This document shows, in pieces, positions 48,641 through 62,689 of a DNA stretch of 64,000 nucleotides. Both the position numbers and the translations under genes were made by a program. Position 1 is the stretch's first letter. Each line of letters starts with the position of its first letter. The notes under the pieces were generated by a model. That model was not told where the DNA came from. It made no database searches and saw nothing but the letters and a program-made list of their open reading frames with translations. Location of the stretch: assembly GCA_008694505.1 (NCBI GenBank), contig VZDJ01000623.1, forward strand, positions 14,472,988-14,536,987, given 5' to 3'. The stretch is from Cyanoderma ruficeps. Lineage: Eukaryota > Chordata > Aves > Passeriformes > Timaliidae.

Positions 48641-51600
48641 CACGAATCAACAGCTCCTGTGTTGCCGAGATACAGACATTAGAAACAAACCCCAACAATA
48701 GCAACAAAGGGCTGTCAGCAAGGGAGAAGAGCCGCACATCCGCGCCCTCTCTGCAGGGATGTTTTTGTTCAACGCTAACAGTGTCACACGCAGTCTAAGG
48801 ATGGCAAATGCTCCTTGAGCAGCGCGCAGTTCTTTCCATCCACAAATCTTCCCTGGGGTGTAGAGAGGCTGAGTGCCCCAGGGCGCTGATTTTCTACTTC
48901 AGACAAACAGCGAGATGGCAAACTGGGTGTTTGGAAGCTGTGATTTCTGCCAGCCGGAACCAGGAGCTGAACCCGGTACGTTTCAGCAATACAGAGAACT
49001 GCTCCGGGCATCAGGACGGCTGTCCCAGTTTGCCATAGGAGGGCAGCAGCCTACAGCCGGATGGGCTGGCGACGGGACTGTCTGTTCTGATCAGTTCACC
49101 CTTCCGCTCTGCTTTATTCTCATTTGTACACATTCAGTGGAAAACAGCCATTCCTGCGCTCTCAGCTGGCTTTTGCACGCACACAAATCACACATCTCTC
49201 TATTATCAGTCTCTGTTATCGCCATTTGTCTGGGTGAGGGTCTGTAGCATGGATTGTTTTCGTGCTGCCATACAATGCAAGGATGCTGTAGGGTTGAAGG
49301 TTCTTCTCTGAAACAGATGAAAATAGGGAAAGTGAGTGGATGTGGACCGCCAAGAGAAAAGTATTGAAACCAGTGAGATGGTTGGAAGGAGGGAAAATAA
49401 CAAGATATATCCCCTACCTGGTGTTGGGACTATCCATCTATCATCCCTGCCTCAGTATCCACCAGCTCACCTCCCTCCCAGCTCGGTTCTGCTTCACCTC
49501 ACTGGGTAAGGGGAGTATTGCAGGAAAGCAGAACTGCCTCTGATGCCTCTCTTACCACACACTGGTGAGACAAAGCCAAAGTGCAAGATACAGCTTGGAA
49601 GGCAAAGGGGAGCGAGATTCAACAGCCTGGAGTGGGACAGAAGACAATTTGTGTCTAGAAGATAGTTGCTATTAATCATAGTGTTGTCCTCTAATTGTTT
49701 CAGCATTGGTTGGGATTGTATGTATTTAGGAACATGAGACCTCCGCAGTGTCTCCTACTCAGGCCAATGTGTTGTGCTTTGACTCTCTTCTGCATTACAA
49801 AGCCGGGCTGGGCCACTGCTGGCTACTCAGTGGGCTCTTGTGCTTCAGCATCACGCTAGCAAACATCTCTCAGGATTTCACTCTCGTTTGCCGAAGGTGC
49901 CTTGCAGGCAGGAGGTTCTTACCCAGCGGCTCTCCAGAGTTGCTTAATCTCTTTATGGGAAACCCAGAGAGAAGGGCTGGTGCATTCTGCCTAGTTTTGA
50001 ACTGACTGGGGCTTAGGAGCTTAACTGTGCTTCACAAACATATGGAGACAAAGAACAGGGAGCAGGCAAATAATTCCAGTGTGGATCAACAACAACAGTA
50101 CAATAGATTCTGCATTCCTCATACAAAAGAATTCACTGAGGCATGCATCCTGGAAAGCTTTCTTCCTCCTAAGGTACCCATCACAGTTTGCTTTCCATCT
50201 AGATAAGCACATTTGCAGCAAATTAGATTACCTTCCAAATAAACGTGCAGGGTGGGGCATGGGAGCCTGGGGTAGGATAGGTCAGTGCTCTGCATGATTA
50301 ATTTACTTACATCAGGCTCAGATAAATCTTACCAAATTAAATTTAGATGGAGTGTGGGCTGTGGACAGACAGACTTTGAAGCTGTGGTTGACATGATGTT
50401 GATTTTCATCCTTGTCGGTATCTTGAATAACACTGAGACCCCAGTGGGAAGGAATAATAGGAGAGTGATCACAGATGTATTTGATTAAGTCTTGTCTAAG
50501 TCAGTGAGGTGGCTGTAGTTGATGGAACCATGCTGACTTGTACCAGCAGAGGCTACTGCTTGTTCTTTGTAATCTTGTAGTACTGAGAAGCCCAAACCCT
50601 GCATCAGCATGTCACCGTTGTGAAATCTCAGTGGGTAGATTCTGCATGCAGACAAAGTCAATACAATTCTAATGTGGAAATTAGTTAGGAAACAAAAAAA
50701 AGACTTTGGTGCTCATTGCCTGATGCTCCTCTTGCCCATCTTTCTGAATTACTCTCTCCCTGCCCTTCACAGCGCTGCCATCTACCATCTGTGTGATACT
50801 TCAGTGGTCATGTGCACCCCTCAAGCACACCCACATATTGCATCTTTCCCTAGATGTTGGGATGTTTCATGGGCTCACTAAGCTACAGATAACTGACCCT
50901 GACATTCCCAGTCTAGATCACTCCAGAAATCCAGATGGATTCTGCTCCCTTGTGATCTGATGATGTTAAGGTACACTGTGCAGCAGTGTCCAACAAAGCC
51001 TTCTCCTTCTGTGAATCACATGCTGGGCCATCAAACCAGCATTCTTGGATGGGTGCTTTGTAGCAGTGGTATTCCTTGCAGTCCATGCGTGTGGGCTTCT
51101 AGGTTTGAGGTAGGCACATTGTTCCACTTCTTCATCCTTCTGATTGTAAAGGAGGAACCACAGGATGGCATGGCATTCCCTGAATCCCCTTTTCCCTCTG
51201 GCAGGACAGAGACAATTCTGTGGGGCATCTCTGGCAGCTGAGACCTGGACCTTTGGTCAGGGGGAGGAGGGGAAGTTCTCTTTGAATCCCAGGAGCTGTT
51301 GGAATAGTCACTCTGCAGTTAGTGGTTTGGGATCTGTCCAGTGCATCAGCCCCATGGTGTTGGCACACAACACTGGTGAGTTATATACTCCTTCTGCACA
51401 TGGACTGGGTGCAGTCCCATCACCTCTCCTTCCCTCAGGCATTGGATGCCTTTTGGTGGTTCACTTGCTCAGGCTTCGTACCAAGTCATCCTCGAGGGAG
51501 TAACTGGCTTCCATTGTCAACAGGAATTATGTCCAAAGGCTTCCCTTTGTCAGTCTGGGTGTCTCTGCTTAGGGATCTCAGCTGCCTGGCTTGCTGGCTA

Positions 51601-52490
51601 ACTCCTGACACTGGAGCAACCAGACAGTCAATCCCCTCACCTGGCTTGTGGCTGTAATTTTTCCACAGACTTTGCATCTTCTTTAAAACTTGCGGTTTAT
51701 GGCCTTAGTGGTTTCCACCTCCTTGGTGACTTTGTCTTTCCTTCATCCTGCCTCCTCTGATGGTGCTGGGGTGAGGCTCAGTAGGCACAGACCAAGCCCA
51801 AAAACCTTGGCAAAACTTGTTGGGTCTCATTGGGTTAGGCAAGGCACCTTCCTTCAAGTGGTGAACCAGTTCAACAGGTTTATGTGCCTGTTCAAGTGTA
51901 AAATCTCAGGCTGTCAAAGGTGATAATGCTCTAGGCACCTTCCCAAATCCTCCCACAAACCCTGCCAGCACTGACTGGCCACCTTGGTACATATTCCTTT
52001 GTCACCTCACCAACAAGCTGTTTACTCTTGTGCCAGCACCAAGCCAGGTTCTCCAACAGCAACTGGACAGTGTTAGAGAACGTGATCAAACAGCATGTAT
52101 GATGACATACAGGGAACTTGGGAGCCTGTGCAGAAGAGCTGGACACATCCATCCCAGAAGAGCAGAGGATCCACCCCAGAGGAGCAGAGGGAGGTGTAAT
52201 CCCTCATGCTTCCCACAAGGGAGATCACAGGGCACAAGAGGAGCATCATTGCCAGGGCCATACGCCAACCCTGGCACACAGCCATTGCCTTTTTCAAAAG
52301 GTGTCCAGGCCCAGTGAAGTAAAGCAATAAGCACCACAGCAAACAGCAGAAACAACCTTAGGCTGTAATATACAATCAAGAATAAAAGCTGCATGTCCAG
52401 CCCAGGATCTGCCAGTTAACAATTCTAACTGCTGATAGAATGCTTAAATTGAGCCTGTTATCTCAGGCCCCGTGCTGTGCTTGGAACAGA
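48641..52490. other. Intergenic stretch, mostly unassigned
   Basis: No gene is recognised. From about 50700 to 52490 several short open frames lie on the minus strand beside, and in line with, the LTR at 52493. This may be a degraded internal part of an old retroelement, but I recognise no gag, pol or env motif. The frames carry stops and I do not annotate them as genes. Confidence 0.4.
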
Positions 52491-52492
52491 CT

Positions 52493-53290
52493 GTTGTGGG
52501 TTAACCCTGCCTAACAGACACTTACTCAGCTGCTCGATGACTCCCCTCCCTCATGGGGTGGGGAGAAAACAGAAAGAAGGTGAGGAGACTTGTGGTTTAA
52601 GCTAGTAATAGTTTAATGAGGAGAGCAAAAGCTGCATCCACAGCAAATCAGGAAAAAAAAAGGAATTTATTACTACTTCCCACTGGCAGGCAAATGTTTT
52701 GCTACTGCTTGGCAAGGAGGACCTCAGCTTTAGTTGAGAAGACAAATGCCTTAACCACAAACATGGCTTCACAGAATCACAGAACCACAGACTGGCTTGG
52801 GTTGGGAGGGACCTCAAAGACCATCTACTTCCAACCTCCTGCTCTGGGCAGGGACACCTTCCACTAGACCAGGTTGCTCAGAGCCCTATTAAGTCTGGCC
52901 TTGAACACTTCCAGGAATGAGGCAACCTGTTCCAGCACCTTACCACCCTCACAGTGAAGAATTTCTTCTCAACATGCTCTGCTCTCCTCCTTCCTCTGAG
53001 CTTTTACTCCTAAGCATGATGTCATATGGTATGGAACATCCCTTTTGTCAGCTAGAATCAACTGTCCTGGCTGGGTCGCCTTTCAACCCTTTGCCAACCC
53101 CAACCAGCTTGCTGGGTGAGGTGGGCAGAGGGGGAAAGAGAGAAAACCACTGATGCTTTATAAGCTCTGTGCAGCAGCAGCCAAAACACTGTTGTGTTAC
53201 CAACACCATTTTAGCCACAGCTTCAAAGCATAGCTCCACACAGGCTGTTAGGAAAAAAAGATAACTCCATCCCAGCCAGGCGCAGTATGC
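52493..53290 (-). mobile_element. LTR of an avian endogenous retrovirus-type element, split by a CR1
   Basis: The two halves, 52493-52770 and 52978-53290, match from memory a common avian LTR. The left end is TGTTGTGGGTTAACCC and the right end (plus reading) is ATCCCAGCCAGGCGCA. In minus orientation the order is promoter half then a TTAAAC-type poly(A) region near the left end. No primer-binding site or polypurine tract is seen beside it and no target-site repeat is evident, so it may be a solo LTR. It is an old, non-coding copy. Confidence 0.7.
52771..52977 (-). mobile_element. CR1 3' fragment nested in the LTR
   Basis: It starts CACAGAATCACAGAACCACA in plus reading and ends near GTGAAGAATTTCTTCTCAAC, in minus orientation. 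LTR sequence continues on both sides, so the CR1 inserted after the LTR. Confidence 0.9.
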
Positions 53291-56200
53291 TTGCCTAGCA
53301 GAGATCCTGAAGGACACAGCTGTACTGGAGAATCTGGCACAACTTCATAAACAAGTTCATAAAAGTCACTGTGATCTTATTTACAAGTTATTATGGAAAT
53401 GGCTGACAACTCCCAGGGAGACAATTTTTCACATCTCCTGATGTTGCTCAGAAATTCTGTTGGAGTCCAAAATGCTTTGCTTTAGATTGCAGAGTTGGGT
53501 TTTAGTACTTTGAGACCACACAGACATTGATGCATTGCCACGTAGGCATGAACAGCACCCACCCAACCCCGGTGTTGGGAACATAGGAACAGCTCACAGA
53601 CCATTGTTTTCACAGATCTTCTTGCTCGAATAGGTTATACAAGAACTGAGAGCTTTTTGCAAAGTGAGCGAGTGTTTATGAGCCAGGAAACAGAGCAAAT
53701 ATATTTCTTTGCAGGTTAATGTAAATCCAGCTGGGATCTTAAAAAATTTAACAGATTGGCTTCAGAAAGGTACACTGCTTGCTTCAAGACAAGTGGAGAC
53801 ATGGCAACATCTCCACTTAGAGCTCCCTCTCACGCAGAGGGCACCGTCATCCTGGCTTGGCAAGGTTGTGTCAAGGGACACATGTCACTGTAGCAGCTGC
53901 TCATTTCTAGATGCTCGTTTCATCCATCTGCCCTGCAACCCATCGTGCTGTTAACTACATTTGCCTGTGAGGACATTTGTCTTCTCAGCAATTCTGTGAT
54001 GGTTAGACACGCTACAGCCAACTGCTAAATGCCACAGCCCATCAGAAATGACTGCAGAGTCATATGGGCCGTTGCATAATGGAGTTAGATGAGGTCATTT
54101 TTCTCCCCTGTTCCAGGTACCACAGTTTACACTGAGGAGCTCTTACATCTCATCCAAACCTTAATTAAACAGGAAGTGTCTAAACTGCCAGAGTAAGAGA
54201 GCCCACGCCTGACCTTCAGTCCCCAGGAGGCACTACTGCTCAGTAGGCAGCTGAATGACAGAGTTTCTGAGTTTACAATACACACACACATTTAAGTAAA
54301 TTCGGTTTCCATTAGCATGGCTGTAAATTAGGAGTGGGTTTAGTGCAAATGCTAGTTGAAATTCAGTTGAAACCAAATCTCTTCTGATGTCGTTCAAGTT
54401 CTGGTTGTTTTCCCCAACAAGAAATTTGTCACCTCTGTCGGTACCGTGCATGAATAAAAGTTCTTTTTTTGCTGGCCTCAAGTTCACAAACCAGGTGAGC
54501 AAAGGCTTTCTTCACTGATGACCTCCAGCTTGGTTTGCTACAGGGATTGTAAATGGGGATGAATAAAAAAATGCTACAGAATTGTATTTTATTCTACTAA
54601 AGAAGTAGAAATTCCTCACTCCAATGTTATGCTGATTCCTCAGCAATCAATCCACTTTAAGGCTATAATGCTCCTTTTGAGTAGTTTTACTGACTTTAGG
54701 TAACAGATATGCAGAATATGGAATTAATTTCCCTGACAAGGTTGTTGTGCTATTTCTCACACTAAGGGCAATAGGTTTGTCCCAACAAAGGATAAGATTT
54801 ATAGGAGCAAGTTATAAGTCTTTTTAGTAACCAGGTTTTGGCTATTTCAGCTTCCCTGTCCAGCCCAAATGGAAGTTTGGGTATTAGAAATTCAAATGTA
54901 CAGTCATCTGGCCTTTCTGGTTTGCAATCTCAACTCCTTCAAAAATGAAAAAGGTTTTGGAGTTGTGGAAGAGCTTGAAGCTATGAAGCACCTAGTAACT
55001 GCTGTCTCCATTTAGAGGTTACATGAAGAAGTTATTCTGAGAGAGGTGCACAACTACCTCCTATCAACACTACCTATGTATGGCCAAGGAGATGAGGAAC
55101 ACATCCAGCCATGAAGAAATGGCCTCTCAGCCACCAGTTCAACGTCAGAGCTGCATCAGAGTTTCAGACTCTCTTGAGATACCTCTTTTCCCCAAAATGA
55201 AGTCATTCTCAGCAGCTACAGGTAATGTGCAAAATTGAAATCTCTCCTACCCCCAGAGACGAATCTAATTGAGACTTACATAAGATGTTCAAGGTGTTAG
55301 TCATGGGAACTAATGGAGTTGAGGCTGGACGGGGCTTTAAGCAGCCTGGTCTAATGAAAAGTGTCCCTGCCCATGGCAGAGGATTTGGACTAGGTGATCT
55401 TTAAAGATATCTTTCAACTGAAATAATTTTGTGTTTTAATGATAAACCTCTCAGGTTTGATGTGCCAAGATTATTACTTCTGAATAAATATTTTGTAGAT
55501 CATCAGTTCTAGTGTACAAGAGGGAATGTGCTGCTCAAGATCAGAAGTGAAAAAGATCGTATAAGGGGATACCAAGAGAAAACTGATTTGGGGCAGGCTT
55601 GAGGTAGAGTTCAGACTGCTTTGCATAAACCCAGAATTTTTGGCATGGCTCTATGAAATAGATGAGGTCTTTTGTCAGGAGTGGAAGGGAAACACTGCTG
55701 TTTGTACCATTCACAGAGAGAACAACTGAGGAAACAAGGGCATGGCTCTGGCCAGAAGTCTGTAGTTGCTCTGCGGCAAAGGCGAGGGTAGCACAGAGGC
55801 ATCCTGGGTCCTGTGCCAGAGCCTAGTCAGTTCATGGTGTAATAGCTTTTTCCTTACTATAGTTTAATTATTTGGGCTGAAGTATTCCAAGTTGGAAAAT
55901 CTGTTCATGGCTGAATTTGAAAACTTAAGGCAGAACGGCCCAGATCTTTCTGAGCAGGCAGCTCTGGTACTCCCACATCTTGAAACAACATAGGAATTTT
56001 GGCAGAGCATTTACTTGGGTCAAATCCTTTGCTTTCTCCTTCAGATTTTATAACAAGGAATTTAGAGGAATCTACAAGTTCATTACAGTTCTGCAAGTGG
56101 AGGGGTTAACCCACGCTTCTGTGAACCATGGAGATACAGACCTAAGCACTGAATGATCACAGGTCTTTAGGAAAATACCATGTGATCTTGTTGTTCGGAG

Positions 56201-59200
56201 CTGACTCATAACACATGCACAGCATGAGCAGGTGAACCTTAAATCTGGCATTATGGTGCTTGCATATGCTTGGATTTGCAGGTTTAATAGCCTGTGTGTA
56301 ATATATATTTATCTGTGTCTGTGTCTATACACACAATATATGTGTTTAAGCTTTGCTGTGGAAAAACTGCCAACCTCTTTCAGCAGCAACTGGGAATTAC
56401 ACAGAACAGAGAAATAAAGCTGCGGAAAGGATTGTTTTGATCGTAGATGTTATTTCTGTTCTGATTTCTCTTTCCTTTTCTTCCTTTGCCTTAATCAAAA
56501 ACTATTAACCCAAGATCATACCTCAGAGCTAAAGCAAGCCCATGTGGAATTTCTGAAATGTTCAAAAGGAGCGCAAAGAAGCAATTTGGTTTATTTTGCC
56601 ATGATTGTAGATGTTCTGTGCCAGGTCTGGTCCCTCCTGTAGGCTCAGAAAAAATTACTTAAACAGTCCTAATTGATGAACACCAATTAACAGGCATAGG
56701 TAAACTAGCATTAGTGTGCCAACCTCTCCATACGTGACATGAATCACCCCCTGGAACAGACCCAACCTAGAAATTGTGCTGCTCTGAGCCTTGTAATAAA
56801 ATTATTTGAGTTTCCATACTCTAAAGTAACTCTTCATCTCAGTGCTGATATGTGGACATGGCTAGCAGCAACAATCTTGCTTGTAATAGGATTAAATTAA
56901 AGAGTAATAGGATTAAGTTAAGGAATGGAAAATGAAGCTTCCATAATAAATTTCCTGATGATGAGACTCAACCTGACAAGTAAAGCTTATCACCTGACAC
57001 TGAATCACTTAGGAAATATACAGTGCAGAAATCTGATAAGAGAAGGGATTAAATCTAATGCCTCTTCTCCACCTCAGAGTTTTATGATTTCTATCTTCTT
57101 TGCAGGGAGGGCCATGTCATTTAGTATGAAGAAAACAATTAAAAAGAACAAAAACTTTCGCAAGTTTACTTTTATAAACCATCCTCCTAGAGAAAAGGTG
57201 GGCCTCTCCTGTTGTTGACTCTGAACAAAATGATCATGAGTTGAGAGTTTGGAGCAAAGCATAGTCCAAATGTTCATAGGAATCACTCACATTTGCAAAG
57301 GAAGAGATCCTAGACTCCTTAGTATTTCAGGCTATTCTATAAACCTGCTTTCAACTTAGGCAAATCCTTCTTACTTATTTTAAACACCTTTGGAATATCT
57401 TTAGTTATTTGCAAGTTGCTTCCTTGAAAACCAGAAAGGGATGATTTGTGTGGCCGATTCAACTGAGAAAAAAAAGGCCTTTAAAGACTTTAAAACTGGC
57501 TGTTCTCATATTCCTGAGAGACAGTGTTTTGTAACTATTTGCATTACAGAAGTTCCTATAGCTGACAAAATACTTAGGAAAAGGTTAATCTGGGTCTAGG
57601 ATTGTTAGTCTTAAATCAGAATTGTACCCAGCTGGCAGTCCGTGGGATATTTCCCCGCCTGTCTGCCAACTTTATCCATAGAGGAGCTAAAGACTAGGCT
57701 TGCAGACTTCCTCTTGTCCTCAGAAATGCCTGGAGAGCAAGATAAAATACCGGGAACATCCTCACTTACTCACCATACTGTCTGCTTTGCATATGGATAG
57801 GTCGGCATCCTGGATCCCACATAAAGCCTGGGGCACTTGGGGGCACCTAAATGTGAGGAAGGATGACCATGGGCCTTCATGCATAAGTAGACCAGGCTAA
57901 ACCTTTTATTTTTTTTCTGATTGTGCTAAAAATTGGCACCTGAGAGTGAATTTCATATTGAAGTAGTATGGATTCAAGAGCATGGGCTGAGGTGATCAGT
58001 AAGGTGCAGATGGGATGGTTATGTGGCTTGAACTTCTAAGACCTGTATCAGTATCTTAACCAGAGATCCTGTTTCCCTTTTGAATAAGTGGGATTTTATT
58101 CACCAGGGCCAAGAATCACTTTATTCAGTGGTAGGTCCACTATGAGTTGAAGCTACTACAGCTTTTATTAGCTTAAAGCTATGATTTTTTGTTTCCTTGA
58201 AATTCGAAATTGGTTGGTGATGCAAAGGAGCATAGAGTAAAAACAGCTATAGCTTCCTTCTTCTCTACTTTCTCTCTTTTTTTGTGAGGAAGGTAAGGGC
58301 CTCTCCTTTTGTAGGTTGAAATGATCATCTGCCTTCTTCAGGAAGCCTTTTCACACTGGGGGCGTTAGGACAGGACATTGTTGTTTCTGGGAGTGGATTT
58401 GTGAGGCTGGATATGATGGACCCTGCCTTGTCTTTGGGCAGATCAGCTGCACAGACAGGCCAGAGCTGATTTGGGTCAGCAACAGTGAGGAGGCAGCTTT
58501 GGGAGACAGTGAGCAATTCAAAAGGATGTGATGAACTTCCTGCTGCTGTTGTAGAGTCAAACATTTCTTCATCTGCTTCTGTGTTAGGCATAGCTATTAG
58601 GTTTGAATAGTAGATGTAATGTGGGCAAAACTGGTTAAAAACTTCCCTTTTTCCCATGAACCTGTTCTGAAAAAAATTCGGAAGTGTTTCCTGGCCAAGG
58701 AGTTTCTGGTACCTTCTGGTCTCTAAGAGTACATCAGTAGAGCCTTATCTGCTTGACAAACAGACCTGATGTTATTTGAATTTGTATCAACCAAAGCGCA
58801 ATTATGAGTGTTCTGGTTTGGCAGATATGAAGTCCAGGTAGGTAACTGGCTTGAATTGAAGAACTGTAAATGTTGCATCATAAAACTATTTCCTAAGTCA
58901 CTGATAGCAAATAAATTTGTACAGCTTCTTTATGCTGCCAAGCAAATCCACAAAGGTAACATGGCAAGGCAGTGGAGCGAGAGAAAAATCAATTTTCATT
59001 TAACTCTGGTGGGAGTTAACTGGAGTGTGAAAATTTGGTGGTCAATTCCTGCTATAGAAGGAAACTGTTCTCGTTGTCCTGAGGGGCAGAATTGTGGAAA
59101 CAGCTGGTTTTTGTATTCACGGCCTAAGTGAAAAATCATTAAAATTAATTTATTTGGGTTTGATTGAGAGCAAAAAGACAAACAACAACCTAACAGCAAA

Positions 59201-62087
59201 ACCAAACAGCTTTCATATCAATTGGAGCAGTTAAATATTTTTTTTAACAGTTGAGAAAATACATTTAGGAGTGGGCTAAGAAACTTTGTTTCTGTAAAAA
59301 AAAAATAAATCCAAGTGTTCCATTTAAAAGAAAAGTGGAAACAGGATTTGACACTTCTAGTTGCTGAGAGCATCTGAGTTTGTAATTTGTGCCAAACTTT
59401 CTGATCAAAACATTTCATGCCACTCTGCTCAAGAAAGTCTGTAGTGGAGCCAGAAGATGCACAGGGACAGGTTTCTGTATGTCAGAGCAGGGACTGCTAA
59501 ACAATCCTTCCACCTCACATGACAAAAAAGAAAATTTCCATGAAAGGGGAAGCAGCAGTACAGAGGAGACAGGCCTATAAAAGATGAATGAGCGCTGGCA
59601 ACCTGGTGCTTTCCTTGTGACGTGGGTAGCCATAAAGAGCAAGTCTGTCCCAGGGTTGTCAGGTTTTGCCTGTGTGTTTAAAGTGAGCTGAGATGAATGG
59701 AGGGGCTCTCCAGGGTGTGGAGAGCTGTGGCTTGTGCAGTGCTGCATGTTCAGCAGGTGTGGTGCTGCACGGACCCCTCCCATGAACCAGGTAACTGCAG
59801 TGGAGGGGTCTGCCAGTTCTCTCAAGCCTGTGTGGTTGACAAGGGCTCTTCCTTCCAATGGGCAGGACTTTGTTGAATTTCAGGAGGTTGCTGTTGTTGC
59901 CTTCCTCCCACCTGTGAGCTCAGAGCAGCAGTCGCCTTTCATTTTGATTTTGTCCCCAGTGTGGTGAAAAGAGAAGGCAGATGAAGAAATAGAGATGTTG
60001 TTGTTTCTGCCTCTCCCTTTTGTTCCTTGAGCTGCAAAGAGGTTTCTTTTGGGGACAAAATCAAGAAGCATTTACTAAAATAAGCATAATTCAGTTGAAA
60101 ACTGATCAGTAAGCTCCACTTGAGTAAGTAGGCAACAATAAATCCATGGGCAGGAAAAAAAGATGCAAAATTTAAAGCTGTCATTGAATTCAAACCAGTG
60201 TGATAAGATTGATGTTCCTGGTGCTCTTTGATACAGAATTACATTGAGTTGGTCAAACAAGTAAAGGCAGGGAGTTCTGACTGTAAAAGCCATAAGCCTA
60301 GCTAATTTTAACAGCCTAACACAAGCATGCAATTGCTCTTCTGTGAAGATATCCTGGTGCCTACTAATCATCTCATTCTTGGGATTTCTGAGCTCAGGCA
60401 GCTGCTGCTCCAAACTGGCTGTGAAATGGGTGGTGTCTAGAACGAATGGAACTCAGTCACACTTGATGAGATAAATAATAGCATAACAGTTCCCTGCTCC
60501 TAAAATGGGAAAGACTGGCATTTTGCAGTAGGGAATGTGTTGCATCTTTTTTCCAATGCCGTCAGTCTGTGACAAATGAGTGCAAACTTGGTATGAATCA
60601 GTAATATCCACTCACAGAGGGTTCCAATCCAGGTGTTACTGCATATGAGCGGAGAAAATACCGTGCTCCTTGCAGAGAAGATCTACTTCTTTCCATTGGA
60701 ATGAAGTGTTACTGAACAAGAGCTCTTCCCTATTTCCATGATCTCAGGCCTACTTTTATCAAGATAAATAACCAAATGAAAATTCTTAGACTTCAAAAGG
60801 GACAGGCAGGCTCAGGTATTTCGAATATTTGGTGGCTTAGAACAGTTAGAATTATTTCTGAATAGAGCTGGACAGAGTAAACCATACCTTTTAATGTAGA
60901 ATTAATCTGCTCAGAAGACTTGAGCACAGAAGCAGTGTGTCTGGCTCAGAAAGGATAGCCAGGCTACCCTCACATCCCAGTGCAGCAGCCTGGCCTCTGC
61001 TGTACAGTTGTGCTCCCTCCATCGTCCCTGCACTCCCTCCAAAGGTTTAGCTTCTTTACAGCTACTGGGTGCTGTGATTTGTAGGCATTTTCAGACTTCA
61101 GCAAATTAACTGAGTGCTCGTCTGGTCCACAACTGTAGGATTACAAAAAACAAATCGATACCATTTTTCATGGTGTGCTCTCAGAATAAAGCCAGAGTCT
61201 GGAGGCTCCCTCTGCCTCCTTTGAGCCTGTGGAGACCAAGTGACAACACACTCATGCTTTCTGCCTATTGAATAGAGGTACAGCTTGTGGCCATCAGCAT
61301 AGCTGGATAATGCAGAGGGAAGCACAGCTTAAACCTACATACTGATTGCATCAAGGGCTTTCAAAGAGCAACTCGTTAGATCAGCTGATTTCCTCATTAG
61401 CTCACCCAGCGGTTTTCAGCAGGAGCAGCTCAGCAGCCTTTGTAACCATTGACAGGGATGCTTCTTCCTCCTTGCAGGGAAGAATGTAAAATAATGTGCT
61501 ATCATTCAATATCGAAACTAGATTTCTTTCCCTCCACATTATGAAGCTGTAAGTGTGATGTGATTTAAGTCAGCCTTAGGAATGCAGATTAAATGCAAAT
61601 AAAGAAGAGAAGGATATATTCCTATGCATGTATAATATAATATATTCCCATATATTCCCCTACTTGCAGATGTGGCTAATACAGTTTATGTGGGGAATTT
61701 TAATGCAAGAGTAACTATGGTTCAACTACCACCCATAACTTTTAATTGTGGTTCTAACTATTCCCTTGCAAATGTGTATATTGCTCATAAACTGGAAGAA
61801 TCTATGCTAAAGACCACTAAATCGATGCATTGATATACACACACAAGAGATTCAAATTATAATTGCTGCATAATTGAAATACCTATACAAATACAGAGCT
61901 AGGCATAATGGCAGATAGTGCATTTATTTGTAAATGAGATGGTATTTCTATTCCAGTTATTCCTTGACTCTTGGTAAAGTTTATAGATGGCAAACAAATT
62001 TGCCTCATTAGAGAGTTGATATTGTATACTAAGTTTGAAACGGGTGGAGAAAGATGGGATGGAGAAAAAGAATAAAAAAGTTCAGCA
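53291..62087. other. Intergenic stretch with little recognisable content
   Basis: Nearly 9 kb with no gene, RNA gene or long repeat that I can support. One short CR1 piece lies at 55318-55441. Open frames are short and lack splice or family support. Confidence 0.5.
55318..55441 (+). mobile_element. Short CR1 3' fragment
   Basis: GTGTCCCTGCCCATGGCAGA, then GACTAGGTGATCTTTAAAGA and an AATAATTTTGTGTTTT end match the plus-oriented CR1 3' terminus. Confidence 0.85.
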
Positions 62088-62330
62088 ACAACAATCAGAA
62101 TCATTATGGTTGGAAAAGACCTCTGAGATAGTTGAGTCCAACCATGAACTTCTGTATTCACAGCGAAATCATGTCCCCAAGTGTCACGTCCACGTGCCTT
62201 TAGAACATTTGCAGGGATGATGATGCCACCACTTTCCCTGAGCAGCCTGTTCCAATGCCTGACCACCCTTTCAATAAAGAAATCTTTCCTAATATCCAAT
62301 CCAAACCTTCTTCGCTGGTGCATCTATTTG
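62088..62330 (-). mobile_element. CR1 3' fragment of a divergent subfamily
   Basis: It begins CAGAATCATTATGGTTGGAA in plus reading and includes CCTGAGCAGCCTGTTCCAAT and CCTAATATCCAATCCAAACC. It is minus-oriented. The details differ from the other copies, suggesting another CR1 subfamily. Confidence 0.88.
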
Positions 62331-62689
62331 GGTTTTTTGGGAGAGAGCAGCACATTCCTCCAGCCAGGCCTATGGGGCTGTAGCCTACCCAGTACACAAG
62401 AAAGGTGAAGTGCTTGAAGCAGACATTTTGTGGACATGCTGTAGTGACAGAAAGAACTCAGCATTCCTCCCCTTCTGCAGAAGGCAACGCCACTGCCTCC
62501 TAGTCCTTCTCTGGGCAACCATGCCCTCCCAGGCCTCTGGCAACTCCCCCTCCTCCATGCTCTCTCCCTCCTGCCCACACCAGTGCATGAATGGACACTT
62601 GGCAGGGCTCCAAGCTCATCCTTCAAGGGGCAGGAGTTGGAGTTCGTGATTTAAAAAAAAAAAAAAGGTTCTTTTGTTCTTTCCAAGCT

